DNA of 64,000 nucleotides from Candidatus Faecicola pullistercoris (GCA_018714105.1 DVNW01000024.1:62001-126000), one strand, 5' to 3'. Positions 54,901 to 61,671 are shown, counted from the first letter of the stretch. Translations and numbers: made by a program. Notes: generated from the letters alone by a model not told the origin.

Positions 54901-57900
54901 TCGGCGGGATATACCTACGGCAGCTGGGCCAATACCTCTACCGGACAGTACGGCTTTGTAGGAGATACTTCCAGAACAACCACGTATAACGGATTTATGG
55001 AGCACGTTTACTCGGCTATGGAAGCAGGAGAATACTCGACCGTATACGACCTCGAATCCGGCAAGATTCTGCTGGATAAGATTGCTATCGGCGCCGATCT
55101 GACTTTCTCGCTCAATACCAAAGAGGGCGTTAACGATATCAATTCCGGCAATTACAAGAGCAGTTTGCAGTATTATCTGTCTAAACTTATCAATTCCTTC
55201 CTCGGCGACGCTGACGACCCCGACTTCCTTAGCAAGTTTGCCGTTGTCGCCGGCGAGAATAAGGAAATGATTTATACCGTTTCTATAAGAATCGTAGTCA
55301 ACGTCGGCTCTCTGATTACCGACTCCGGCTTTGATATTATGGGTATCCTCGACAGCGAAATGTCAATCGAGGCCTATATCGGCGGTCAGTACAATAAGAA
55401 GATTCTCGGACTGTATAAGCTCGAAAACGACTCCACGATTTACGCCGATCTGTCCGGCCTCGGACTGCCCAAGATTCAGCTGTTCGGCCTTGACGCCATT
55501 ATGGGTATGCTGCCGGCCTTGGGCGCGGCTTCGGATAACGCTATGAGCACGGCGGTATTTGCCGCCGCCGATACGGACGCAGAGGTCGCCTTTGCCGAAC
55601 TCGTACTGCAGGACGGCCTTATCGGTATTAACATCGAGCCCGAGTTTATCTATCAGATACTCGAATACGCGGGATATGAGGTCGGATCTTCTTCCGACGG
55701 CTACAAGACGATGGAATACGTTACCGAAGACAATAAGGTTATGCAGGTTCCTCTGCCCAACGCGCAGTCGGTAAGCATTACGCTTAATATTCTCGACAAG
55801 CTCGAGTCGCTTGACCTTACCGTGTTTGCCGACCAGCTCGGTACAACCCTGTCGTTCGGACTCAGCAATCTGCAACTTACTACGGATACCGACGGCTTTA
55901 TCCCCGATTCCATGAAACCCGTTACCGACGAGTACGGCGCTTTGCAACTCGCGAGCGGCGGCGAACTCAGCCTTACCAATATTCTGTCTTCCGTACTCGA
56001 AGCGCACGACCTCAACCTCGGTATTACTTATGCTAAGAATAATACTACTTCACAGGGCAGTAACCGTAAGTCGCAGACCGTTATTACCATCAGAACCACC
56101 AAAAACGGCGACACCAGTCAGTCCGGCGGTATAAATCACGGTAACAACAAGCTGAACGCGGCGCTTAATATCAATACGCCCGCGAATACGAATAACAAGA
56201 TCGATATTTACCTGTATAACAACAAGATAAGCGGCGATATTTCGGGCGCGTTCACTAAGGGTATTGTCGGCGGCGTGCTGAACCTCAATACCTTTAAAGA
56301 TATGGAATTTGCCGACCTCAACATAATCGAGCTTATCGGCAATCTGGGCAGCGCTTCGGCAAGCGCTAACGTCGCTACCTCTTCCGCCGACGGCACCGAA
56401 GGCGATACCTCGGGCGGACTTCTGGGCGATATGACCATCAACGACATACTCAAAGGTATTAAAGTCAACTGGTGGTACGGTAACGTTCATAACAACCTCA
56501 CGCCCAACGAAAGGTATTCGACCATACGTATCGAGCTCGGTACTCAGCTTATCAACACTCTGATGATTCTGGTAAATAACCTTATTTACGGGTTTGCCAC
56601 CGACCAGACAGATGAGCAGAAAGCCGCGTTCGACGCCCTTAGTTACGAGGAAAAACTTGCGGTTGTAAGAGGTTACGTGAACAATCTTGACGAATTGCTG
56701 TATAACTTTGTCGTAGACATGCTCTCAGACCTTGCGGGTATCAACATCGGTACGGTTTTGGGTATAGTTCCTCAGACCCGGCAGGAAATCAAAAACCTTA
56801 TCGAAAGCCTGCTGCCGTTGCCTATACTCAACGACGGGCAGAAGGCCTATATAGATATTACCCTCGATAAGGGCACGATAGGCTCCGGCGACATGGCGCT
56901 CGTACACGAAATAGGCATTTACCTCGGCTGTGAAAAGGGTACAGCTTACGGCAGTCTGCCCTCGAACTCTGCGTTTATAGTTATCAACAACAACGGCATC
57001 AACATCAAGAACGCAGTAAGCGCACAGTGGGCTAATTCGAACGAGGCAGCTACTCTTATGAATAATACCTACTCGGTAACCAACCCCTTCGACCCGTGGG
57101 AACTTTCGGCAAGCGCGCTTACCGACGCTTCCAGACTCCCGCAGAGAGCTTACCTCTTCTTCGGCGACGGCACGAATAACATGAATACTCAGGCCAGCGG
57201 CGGAAATACCACTGAATTTACCGGCCTTTCCGGTAGCGCGGTTGTTTGGGATTCGTCTTCCGTTAACCTCGTGCCCGGCACAACAAGTACCATGTACGGC
57301 TATGCGGGTAATCAGAGACTGGGCAGCATTACCGTTCAGGTTTCCAATACCTACGGTATGAAGTCGCTGTACGGCTATCTCGATGCCGATAACAACTTTA
57401 TCAGGAGTACTTCGCTGGTTATCGACGCGACGGGAACAACGCCTAACAGCCTTGCTTCCATGCCTAAGACCATTGTAATTGTTCTTAACAACGGTTACTA
57501 TCAGGTTCTTACCATGCAGGAGAGCATCCTCGACAATACCGAGCAGACCAAACCCGTTATCCCGGGTATCACCGATAAGGCAACCACGCTTTACGGTAAC
57601 TTCGGTCTGTTGTCGGATATTCCCGACAGCCTCGACGACGAGAGCGGAAACTACGAAATCGAATTCTGGTATCAGTATCTCCGCTCGGGTACTATCCAAA
57701 GCAAGTTCAACCTTACTCTGGTAAACCGTAAGGTAAGCGAAATAGTATTGCCGGTTTCGGCTAAACTTGCCGACGGCAGCGTGGTTACGGATAAATACAA
57801 CTTTGTGGGCGATTCGTCTACGTTCGACGTATTTAACCTTAAACCTTATAACTACGACATAGGCGCAAGCCTTGCCGAACTTACCACCGTAGACGTTGTG

Positions 57901-60900
57901 TTTGCGGACGGTTCTACCGGCAGAATTAGCGCCGATTGGAGTGCGGCGGTCGCAAAACTCAACCGTTACTACAACAAAGACGCGGCCTATAAGGGAGTTG
58001 ACGTTACTCTTGACGTGTCTGTCGGCGGCGCCGAAGGTATAGCCCAGACCGTTCCTCTGCGCGTTTACGTAGAGTCCAAAGTCGTAAAGGGCCTTACCAA
58101 GACGGACGGCGCGTCCAGAACATTTAACTATAATCCTTACGAAGAATACAATATCCAGAGTATTCTCAAAGGAAGCAACGTTTACTTCGATATAGAAGTC
58201 GGAGGCGCCGATGCGGTATCCACGGCTATTTCCAACCTCCACGTAAATCTGCCCGAACTGTCGGCGGAAGATAAGTCGTTTGACGGTAAAGGTTCATTCA
58301 TCATAACCTTCCTTATCGGCGGCGTGGAAGTTACCGATTCCGAAGGAAACGTTACCGTTGTCGGAGCGCAGGAGGCCAAAGCAAGGGTTTACGTAAACGC
58401 TAAGATTCTGTCTTCCGCAACCGTTCAGGTAGACGATATTGCAAATGCTCTTAACCTGATAGGAAATAACAATAACGGCACCTCGGGATTTGACGTTCTG
58501 CCTTATATTTCAAATACGGTTAACGCCAAATTCGCCGACGGTACGTCGACATTGCTTAAGGTTAAATCCGCAAATATGGCAAGCGAGGTTAAGGTTACTA
58601 ACGCCGGCGGCGTATTTACCGCAGATATAGTTGTGGGAAGTCTCTACGATCAGGACAACGTCAACGATCAGAGCATAAGGGCTAACCTGATTGTTCCCAG
58701 AATCAATATTATGGAAGTCAGAGCCGTTCAGAGCGGATTTACGTCCGATTCTCCCGTTTACGTAACTTACAACAAGGGCGGACAGACGGTTACTACCATA
58801 GAATATACGGATTTCTGGGCAAGTGTAGGCAACGTCTCCGCACTCGTTAACGGCGTGGCTTCTGCCGCGATAGGCGAGGTGGCCGGCTCGGTTAAAATCG
58901 GTTCCGAGCAGTTTGACGTAGTCGTTACCGATACAAAACCCGAACTCGGAAGTTCGTATACGAGAGGTGCGTTAGGCAGTGCGCTCACGGTTTCGGCCAT
59001 GAGCGCGGCCGATGACCTCGCTGTGGCTTCTGCAGACGGATTTCTGGACGGTTTCGTGGAAATTACCGACGTTGAATGGCGCAGCATCACTTTCGACCCC
59101 ATGACCGATAAGCAGGTGTATTACCCCGAGCAGATTGAGGTTACGCTCTCCGACGGTTCTACCAAAATAGTAGGAGCGGAGTTCTATTCCTTTACCGAGG
59201 GAGCCAAGAACGGGCTTGAAATACTCAGATATAGGACCCTTAATTTGCAGGACGGCTACGGTAACCTTATCGAAAACAGAATGTACGAGGCCGCTTATTA
59301 CGCTACCGCTCAAGTCAGACTGTATGAAGGCGTGGACGAAAAGTTCGTTACGGTACCCGTTACCGTACCCGGCAGAGTGGTTGTGGGCGATACGGTAAGC
59401 ACTCAGGTTACCATTGTCAATCCATATTCTTATACATACGATCCCGCTTCCGCATTTTTCAGTCTGCAAAAGACGGCTACCGTTACTTTTGACGGCGGCG
59501 ATTACCGTAACTTTACTTTGCACTGGAATCAGAGCGATATAGCGATACCCGTTATCGCGGAGAACGGCGCTACTTTCTCCGCCAGGGTTACTTACGGCGA
59601 AGGATTGCAGACCTTTACTCAGGCAGTCAGCATTGTGGTAAGGCCTTATATTCTCACTCCCGAAAAACTTTCGGCAGTGCAGGACGCGCTTGACGCCAAA
59701 ACTTTCTATGCTTACGACCTCAGCGGTACGGGTGATAACAATCCGTACAACATAGCAAATTATCCCTCGGAAGTTACTTTTGCCATAGGTCTTACGGGCA
59801 GCGAAACGCTCAGCCTCAGATGGGATTTGTCCGCTTTGAAATTCAATTACGAGGGCGGCGTCCGCGATATTACGGTCTTGGCGGGCAACGATATGTACGG
59901 TTATCAGGACGTCGTGCTTAAAATCGACATCAAACCGTGTATAATCGAAAGCATAAACATAGCGGAAATGCTTCCCGCTCAGTTTGTCAATTACGCGACA
60001 GGGCTGGATATTCTTACAGTCGGAAGAAAAACGCCGGCCGAGGTAAGCGCTTCGGCGGCAACCGCAAACGTCAAATTCCGTGGCATTGACGGAGTTTACT
60101 CCGAAAGCGTTCTCTGGACGATAGAAGGCCTCGACACGCTTGATTTTTCGGGCGGCAGCAAAAACGCGGTTATTACTATCCGCGACAGGGATATTGCCGG
60201 CGCGCAGAAGTATAATATGACTTTCGTTTATACTCCTCTAGGTATTACCGAAGTGCGTAACGTAGGCGGAGGCAATATCTTCAACAATCTGACCATTAAC
60301 CCCTACGAATCCTCCGTTCTGAATACGCCGGATTCGGTTGAGGCCGTATTTACCGATAACAGGACGATAGTTTTCAATACAGCGGGAACAAACGGCTATA
60401 AACTTATCTGGGACAGGTCCGGTTACAATACTTCCTACAACAGTACCGAATGCTACGTAAACGCCAAGCTAAACTTTGACGGTATCACTTATTCGCAGAA
60501 GTTTGAATTTAACGTAATCAATTACAGGGCGAACAAAATATCCTGGGGCGGCACCGAGTATAACGTTGTTGACGGAAAGGTTACCGGGTATACTTATCAG
60601 CTCGATCCGTTTGATCCGAACAATCAGGCCGTAAACAAAAACGTAACCGTCAGATTTACAGCGGATACGGGCGAGAGTATGACAAAATCCTTTACTGCAA
60701 ACGTTTCCATGCTGGACGGATTCAAGCTTACTACCGCGGGCGGCAATTACAGGGCTGCGCTTAAAGTAGGCAATAACGAAACCATTTACGTTGACGTCTA
60801 CGTCGTCAACAGGACCATTACTATCGGCGGAAAGGACGTCGCCGCAGCGTCAAACGATGAACTTAAAGCAATTGCCAGCATAGCAGGAAGCTATTCGTTG

Positions 60901-61575
60901 GGCGCAGGACTTACGTTGCCTTCGAGCACGAGCGAACTCAGCCTGAGCGGAAGTATGCCTGCGGGCGTTACCGCTTACAACAACATTTACTGGAAGGTTG
61001 AGAAGTACAATTACTCGACTCTTACCACCAACGTAAACGTCATGACTTTCAGCGGCAACGACTTTACCGGTAATTACACCGGCACGAAGAACGTGGTTTA
61101 CAATAAAGACAGCGTGGTTTACAGCCTGTCGCAGATAAATAACACGTCGGCTGCACCCACGAGAACGCTGGATACCTCCGAGCCCTGTAAATACGTGCTT
61201 ACCGCTTATATCGGAAGAGTTTATCAGAACGGCGGCAACATAGTCGTATGGGGCGAACAGGCCTCCGTTCAGTACACTGTTCTCGTGGGCGGCTATCAGG
61301 AAACTTCGATTACCGAATCCTTTATGGGAGCATGGAGATCGGACGATAATCAGTATAACTATATCGTCTTCGACGCCAACACGGCGAGAACGGGCAGGTT
61401 TATTACGTCAAGCAGTCAGGCCTTTACGTATACTTACACCAAAGACGAGACTACCGGCCTTGCCACTATTACCACGAGTACCGGCCTGACCATCACTCAG
61501 ACGGCTAACGGTCAGTTGAAGTGCAGTAACGGCATTACTTTTGTGCCTTACGATTTGCAGACAGCCGTTGTATGA
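42967..61575 (+). CDS. Giant modular lipoprotein, 6,202 residues, function unknown
   Basis: One open frame of 18.6 kb without interruption, behind AAGGAGG. The N-terminus is a lipoprotein signal (basic start, hydrophobic core, FAAC with Cys28), so the protein should be lipid-anchored on the outer face of the cytoplasmic membrane. Residues about 85-4660 hold some 15 diverged beta-rich modules, each centred on a strand-turn-strand like GIYxxGGxIYVDLSGLGLPKLxI and followed by an Ala/Asp/Ser/Gly/Thr-rich linker in most copies. Residues about 4660-5960 form Ig-like repeats with NPYxYD and FADGS motifs. The last 90 residues are a separate small domain (ESFMGAWRSDDNQYNYIVF…). Cys is almost absent after the anchor, and there is no LPXTG or C-terminal membrane helix. 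It could be a surface fibre, an adhesin, or a lipid- or hydrophobe-binding bridge across the wall; nothing in it names a function. Confidence 0.9.
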   Translation: MKSKRVDLKKLLLVAVMAVLVLVLFAACGDKAGTGSVSGGTNNAGGDSSGAGSTSVVMRNGDALEMLFDAMIESKNSGYLDEKFMNFEFSTFFILEREMVYKTYYVDFKGALDIQNGKDSKLSIVIREDDNGTDKVIMGIYGEGGNIYIDTRNVSDTGVQVLKIDDFDLEWFVEVLDSLFTELDLGGFMEGLNPSELIGGLLGDLGSIGGMIEGLLGTSLSATLVTLAGDGQETVVTTDASGVTTMSIPLSTLNGLLPIALGMIPTLAGDIMGDIYDIAEIAFGWDLNTILGSIGKDIGAGLVINGELIDGRFNGMDFEVRISDNRPEGSMGEDSAPFDPLSLRLGANNFSIGSTPSFEIPDFSNMLVEDFSLTTINADVEIEINAKEHTYTLNGLDTAMGNIISSLLDLDKYTELANMPIAVDDTVFRLWVKIRAEIDLKDNRNTQGLVEIYGGENNSLRAGLYYSGANEAVYVDLSGMGGGRYKIGSYVKTTEQTVTTKNTSGQYILMQDGYFEVYDPSNSAHVKRGNEYRYDLTNVTTSSNESINLNNIIKDSLLDLIKAEVPSLMRLIGSLTGDNSPIIKGEGAASADDIAAAAAIAEAVNEGRIVIPRYYGSDAFAQATVETSVDTMALIKQILANIEIIRGEERLEFDKIMLDLSGSVLDTILSMVQPGLVLPVTRADVVIDSEDMFGINGIFIDLALGTAEEPDLFTLSLPITLSYGTHIDDWQMPNFNDSSKPFIDISLNTDENGNMESFSTIALSLSGEIKLSAAQTNWELTQLESLLYGLLLTLNIENDIELHYGFTVDVNLDITKISTDTINAISAKVQLIKNPDINSEATISIYFVEGKLYLDAQKAGIPPVMIDVSSLMNGVDFAGLLFSKDPTAGGQATATADPADNTGDTTGDTSGGEGSSIDALALIGALIKGVNINSGGLEVLIATNFIQKLIEVIGAESLDQNLIDFMESFQITEGSGIAIQFEGLNLSQLWIAANIGVSSGDDFALDLGLGLGHILVGLEPINVTPVNAGDFADIMSTLKFGLNMSAQVDISASKNDIELAEMLGALFGSIALNLNIEEDINPGIEVNLSANLDLGTVPEYNETQLKLEIYGVSSGKLLAGIYYSEGMLYADIGLLGVEKFYMPLDIITLIQGAIADAGTDNPDSAGASVDIAAALDGLDVLVMLSNQHLQVEVAGGITAALLSIVVDAIEGDGTSSSITPEMLDLINRQIAYLKGEGEPVDGFDIPDIGLSAEITWKDDNNSPLLNALGLDVNLYILDDAGAKAANIAIGVHDIGISFKCVDLLAGIDLGQFTYAPLITIGDNNEIGVNLENVYFQTIGYIYLAAFETGAEDNSVRLGDYLTQFFETDGDGNIVNNENADIFNAIVDLCLRFRVYNSIDAYAGFRIAANLNLDPLINKGENDAVDVAAILSGSELALEIFNGKYSEENDPLISLYLQNGIAYLRLAGDAANDVRLKVNLFNTGLLDLISGASAAADGEGTQGGTTTEPAEEPMDIQSIMKIIDGVLSSISVNRTEISVNLAANLLGTVIDLILEKEGTVLPELNEENSKLWFALDDNGNIALNLMLGIDPIAIGLSLGNLSIGFSEGTVVPVSEEMRFESDYKSLADLSQLSLSAQAGINVNFYQSELPVGDIISSFVSDLAFALDLDIEEDVELALYANLSANLDFASVDNTQIALEIYLERETSDIMVLGAYIDGADIYLNFPALNISAVKITNISALEEVMSDIYNSISGLLGQIEGGGAAMATADGDVQDAMDAIFILSDNYIKIQITNQLIVGVLRMLPTFGVSMESSLVDSLVGLIEMLGLEVNLGYDTDDFVLDVAIETAYLGLGIWLGNPVISVERFDDLLAPVEANPGIYTEFSTEGNVYVELEFAIRYALAQGETDLSPLLDSILSTVNIEGFDLKGLLNGLLIRLATTSDAKGQLGVKVMANANVMNMINNADSGDIASLILDNIEAGIEISVGSKKAYVMLTQFDPAGGDNTSAYLFFKLDEIGAPNFKLNLTELIGSAGNLDAGDGASSTEAAAAGDTVSDPETEDTTLQMISKLLNLEGNGIALGGRGLEITLAREIIAVLLSQFIDGFVVYDENGELTDAALALTFVDETKDDSAFKTVETAEDSEIADNRPYVKIDGTYVLFESDNPAHAGLQQYYKVRSTGITFKTDDPRNGGKASFNIDLALNLGLDIGISIYGYAVGFGSDNLYIPLGDKNSYADINNIMQDKLYVSIDGYFDLSAVRDEDYNLSPLIGGLLGDNEMVSGLADLLTVLSLKEFQNLVQFRISASLTLGDLIGGETDLSRMEASIVIFRTLETLEEEILIGLYLRDNNLYIDARGFKQDPDYPVLRVADFTDGLMNIIGSLSTGTDEASTLSTEDDGAQGSADGDELGLALDIVLGSAGLGVVVYEDLVYALIAMLAPSLDLDLSVFGDINLSVMLNFNEAESLRDISLDIGLGIGALNLGLGIGNVVIDINSENVIVPDEVVENSRNIVEMPLSLGLVLQVELSADQGVLDVGTLLSDFIPGLNLEVNVPDNGGTAMLLEIAIDVTVNLGDFNTLEAAVTVTNKSTHNNDVLLKVIYSGGVIYVDGSGLGISKVSITGLDLGGLLEDKLGGMLGHETADGAAIASAEAFDPSAAAILVLLDGHKIGIEIGMDLIRWVLDIPAIKEQVDINKYLPDGLDISAFFDINYLNDDGLLDLSIFLKAQIANLLGIGFGLSDILIDFEPKTLNDIQDTSEYVEIMSLTLTEDAEGNIAIEPEIKLEYVGLGLELSVESVMSGGNGGADDPDGQGGVLDMSTLFSPLFPAVENLMTQIKLPEDVLNHIIVSIDANVRLLDLIDLLSGDEEISIETLDFGALLEMVELSIEIYNEIEQEILVGLYLKGGNVYIYLQGIGLQNIVIEKSFIINIIDAVMPASGAAGSSMAAMASDGTDDTSAILGTVATIVNTFITGLDITGQTLVLVIENSYLVDLIHLVFPDMNMGQIPELDIGKNSISINMHRGHFVKYAEASEYELFYAKDMTGKYVFVNGAPAVYDENEPDHRGLARYNLYVLQGEEYIEYDINNAEHQGLDIYIFPQRNGLLEVDLSFYTSTLGIYLPAPEISLTGIEIELPVGTWVSATDVRGVSLELRGTMGVDTADTTGKEGFTAGNILGGILGDLEAPLLLDGFSASVEYEICAYIGFDYSLAPTKSFSLTDLDLSIRLGKTAYDESGNIISQSPQITIVYSSATQTAYLDLAFFGLPKLSLGGISLTTLLNDVLGDAMKGDADGSAVTTDGIEGEATENIFTKYPSVIAIMQPNMLAAGISAKFIIALVEVIAGEKADDIVKYFPNVGLEIDATSYPLSLGLILQLQNADCQKVVDLFLTFNGFDYDEFGMANGSDIRFYTQGEYNGEYIIVDPNEFTSVGNINIDADTSIGEEVFDFNLEKLALELQISLDFIAPEEIKDWSEYFTAIFGMSDEEFDMLIAVLEKDSNSSITLTLQANVNLAGLINGFDLNGTEILLALDIKSDISSQANMRFAITVAGKENGVASVYIDLSGWRNKGQYKLDLNIGSLLSGAIGGASAQNIAGATAEPNYGLLPENIFSIINGIFGYLQFSDSTITVGFNNQIISAIFDLLLANNPNFEQGMEMPTVEGGLSIDTTNWTVSLNMKFDSNMDIKLGIKNIKVGTSPSEAVPGSGSLLPENADSFTDIMDMRLLVELIGSMSYQATQSSETNPAVDLSGILSLITNESGLPLIQNPQLQIRIGEDISMEHAINTRLYVDTADFMNLKVAIEIFKNKADAQVPGATPQIGIYLDGSDIFVDLGGLGIPKLHIANVNLGKIINDAIDSVDILAELGIVRGGASASSDATASVDSWWGETAIENAASAYLALIFAPEKFAIGVNVAMIDAIVQIVMRSRGEVVEEGTQLLPNFGELGLEIDSTSGKPLPAMRLKLLNAAGGTSLEGVFKLDDIVLNASDFSAGYTYGSWANTSTGQYGFVGDTSRTTTYNGFMEHVYSAMEAGEYSTVYDLESGKILLDKIAIGADLTFSLNTKEGVNDINSGNYKSSLQYYLSKLINSFLGDADDPDFLSKFAVVAGENKEMIYTVSIRIVVNVGSLITDSGFDIMGILDSEMSIEAYIGGQYNKKILGLYKLENDSTIYADLSGLGLPKIQLFGLDAIMGMLPALGAASDNAMSTAVFAAADTDAEVAFAELVLQDGLIGINIEPEFIYQILEYAGYEVGSSSDGYKTMEYVTEDNKVMQVPLPNAQSVSITLNILDKLESLDLTVFADQLGTTLSFGLSNLQLTTDTDGFIPDSMKPVTDEYGALQLASGGELSLTNILSSVLEAHDLNLGITYAKNNTTSQGSNRKSQTVITIRTTKNGDTSQSGGINHGNNKLNAALNINTPANTNNKIDIYLYNNKISGDISGAFTKGIVGGVLNLNTFKDMEFADLNIIELIGNLGSASASANVATSSADGTEGDTSGGLLGDMTINDILKGIKVNWWYGNVHNNLTPNERYSTIRIELGTQLINTLMILVNNLIYGFATDQTDEQKAAFDALSYEEKLAVVRGYVNNLDELLYNFVVDMLSDLAGINIGTVLGIVPQTRQEIKNLIESLLPLPILNDGQKAYIDITLDKGTIGSGDMALVHEIGIYLGCEKGTAYGSLPSNSAFIVINNNGINIKNAVSAQWANSNEAATLMNNTYSVTNPFDPWELSASALTDASRLPQRAYLFFGDGTNNMNTQASGGNTTEFTGLSGSAVVWDSSSVNLVPGTTSTMYGYAGNQRLGSITVQVSNTYGMKSLYGYLDADNNFIRSTSLVIDATGTTPNSLASMPKTIVIVLNNGYYQVLTMQESILDNTEQTKPVIPGITDKATTLYGNFGLLSDIPDSLDDESGNYEIEFWYQYLRSGTIQSKFNLTLVNRKVSEIVLPVSAKLADGSVVTDKYNFVGDSSTFDVFNLKPYNYDIGASLAELTTVDVVFADGSTGRISADWSAAVAKLNRYYNKDAAYKGVDVTLDVSVGGAEGIAQTVPLRVYVESKVVKGLTKTDGASRTFNYNPYEEYNIQSILKGSNVYFDIEVGGADAVSTAISNLHVNLPELSAEDKSFDGKGSFIITFLIGGVEVTDSEGNVTVVGAQEAKARVYVNAKILSSATVQVDDIANALNLIGNNNNGTSGFDVLPYISNTVNAKFADGTSTLLKVKSANMASEVKVTNAGGVFTADIVVGSLYDQDNVNDQSIRANLIVPRINIMEVRAVQSGFTSDSPVYVTYNKGGQTVTTIEYTDFWASVGNVSALVNGVASAAIGEVAGSVKIGSEQFDVVVTDTKPELGSSYTRGALGSALTVSAMSAADDLAVASADGFLDGFVEITDVEWRSITFDPMTDKQVYYPEQIEVTLSDGSTKIVGAEFYSFTEGAKNGLEILRYRTLNLQDGYGNLIENRMYEAAYYATAQVRLYEGVDEKFVTVPVTVPGRVVVGDTVSTQVTIVNPYSYTYDPASAFFSLQKTATVTFDGGDYRNFTLHWNQSDIAIPVIAENGATFSARVTYGEGLQTFTQAVSIVVRPYILTPEKLSAVQDALDAKTFYAYDLSGTGDNNPYNIANYPSEVTFAIGLTGSETLSLRWDLSALKFNYEGGVRDITVLAGNDMYGYQDVVLKIDIKPCIIESINIAEMLPAQFVNYATGLDILTVGRKTPAEVSASAATANVKFRGIDGVYSESVLWTIEGLDTLDFSGGSKNAVITIRDRDIAGAQKYNMTFVYTPLGITEVRNVGGGNIFNNLTINPYESSVLNTPDSVEAVFTDNRTIVFNTAGTNGYKLIWDRSGYNTSYNSTECYVNAKLNFDGITYSQKFEFNVINYRANKISWGGTEYNVVDGKVTGYTYQLDPFDPNNQAVNKNVTVRFTADTGESMTKSFTANVSMLDGFKLTTAGGNYRAALKVGNNETIYVDVYVVNRTITIGGKDVAAASNDELKAIASIAGSYSLGAGLTLPSSTSELSLSGSMPAGVTAYNNIYWKVEKYNYSTLTTNVNVMTFSGNDFTGNYTGTKNVVYNKDSVVYSLSQINNTSAAPTRTLDTSEPCKYVLTAYIGRVYQNGGNIVVWGEQASVQYTVLVGGYQETSITESFMGAWRSDDNQYNYIVFDANTARTGRFITSSSQAFTYTYTKDETTGLATITTSTGLTITQTANGQLKCSNGITFVPYDLQTAVV
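44479..44574 (+). repeat. Embedded small repeat, copy 1 (residues about 505-536)
   Basis: GQYILMQDGYFEVYDPSNSA then HVKRGNEYRY. It is inserted between modules 2 and 3 and shares the plan GxYVxxxGxxxxYDxxNPxHxGLxxY with copies at 49402 and 52078. Confidence 0.6.
49402..49488 (+). repeat. Embedded small repeat, copy 2 (residues about 2146-2174)
   Basis: RPYVKIDGTYVLFESDNPAH then AGLQQYYKV, the clearest copy of the NPxHxGLxxY ending. Confidence 0.65.
52078..52239 (+). repeat. Embedded small repeat, double copy 3 (residues about 3038-3091)
   Basis: Two units in a row: GKYVFVNGAPAVYDENEPDH-RGLARY, then GEEYIEYDINNAEHQGLDIY. Both keep the aromatic-acidic (YD/YD) pair and the PxH/AEH-xGL ending. 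Confidence 0.65.
57540..60840 (+). repeat. C-terminal Ig-like repeat stalk of the giant protein
   Basis: About nine to eleven beta-sandwich-like units of 75-120 residues. Recurring motifs are NPYxYD or a variant (LKPYNYD, YNPYEEY, VNPYSYTYD, INPYESS, LDPFDPN), then VxVxFADGS or a variant (VVFADGSTG, AKFADGTST, VTFDGGDYR, AVFTDNRTI), an aromatic W-D pair, and a closing strand before the next unit. This is the behaviour of bacterial Ig-like stalk domains, which hold a functional head away from the cell. Here the lipid anchor is at the other end of the chain, so the stalk would be the membrane-distal part. Confidence 0.65.
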
Positions 61576-61584
61576 CGATAAAAC

Positions 61585-61612
61585 AAAAGGCCGCCTTCGG
61601 GCGGTCTTTTTT
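61585..61612 (+). terminator. Intrinsic terminator of the giant gene
   Basis: GGCCGCC-TTCG-GGCGGTC (stable TTCG loop) followed by TTTTTTA, ten bases after the stop. Confidence 0.9.
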
Positions 61613-61642
61613 ATACCTTTCAGTACGTTGTTTTAAAATCTA

Positions 61643-61671
61643 TTGTAAATATTTTTCTGCTGTGATATAAT
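61643..61671 (+). promoter_or_regulatory. Sigma-A promoter of the SPFH/zinc-ribbon genes
   Basis: TTGTAA (61643-61648), 17 bases, TATAAT (61666-61671), 37 bases before the ATG. Confidence 0.8.

Larger units (their letters stand above)
43360..56960 (+). repeat. About 15 tandem beta-rich modules inside the giant protein
   Basis: The signature hairpin recurs near residues 139, 463, 842, 1116, 1450, 1708, 1989, 2335, 2590, 2891, 3235, 3533, 3806, 4145 and 4411, at intervals of 255-380 residues (mean about 305). Examples: GLYLKGGNVYIYLQGIGLQNIVI, IYLDGSDIFVDLGGLGIPKLHI and GLYKLENDSTIYADLSGLGLPKIQL, each cut here to its core. Before each hairpin lies a strand pair of the form INVNLSANLDLG…LxIEIYxx; after the linker come a helical LxxLLxxIxxLLG stretch and amphipathic strands such as LGLGLGNIxIG. 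Alternating hydrophobic residues suggest a half-barrel or cavity as in LolA/LppX or BPI-type proteins; that is inference from pattern only. DNA identity between copies is low. Confidence 0.75.

Noticed and set aside
42967..61575. Non-ribosomal peptide synthase or polyketide synthase as explanation for the very large gene
   Set aside because: No adenylation, condensation, ketosynthase or carrier motifs; the protein has an export signal and beta-rich repeats.
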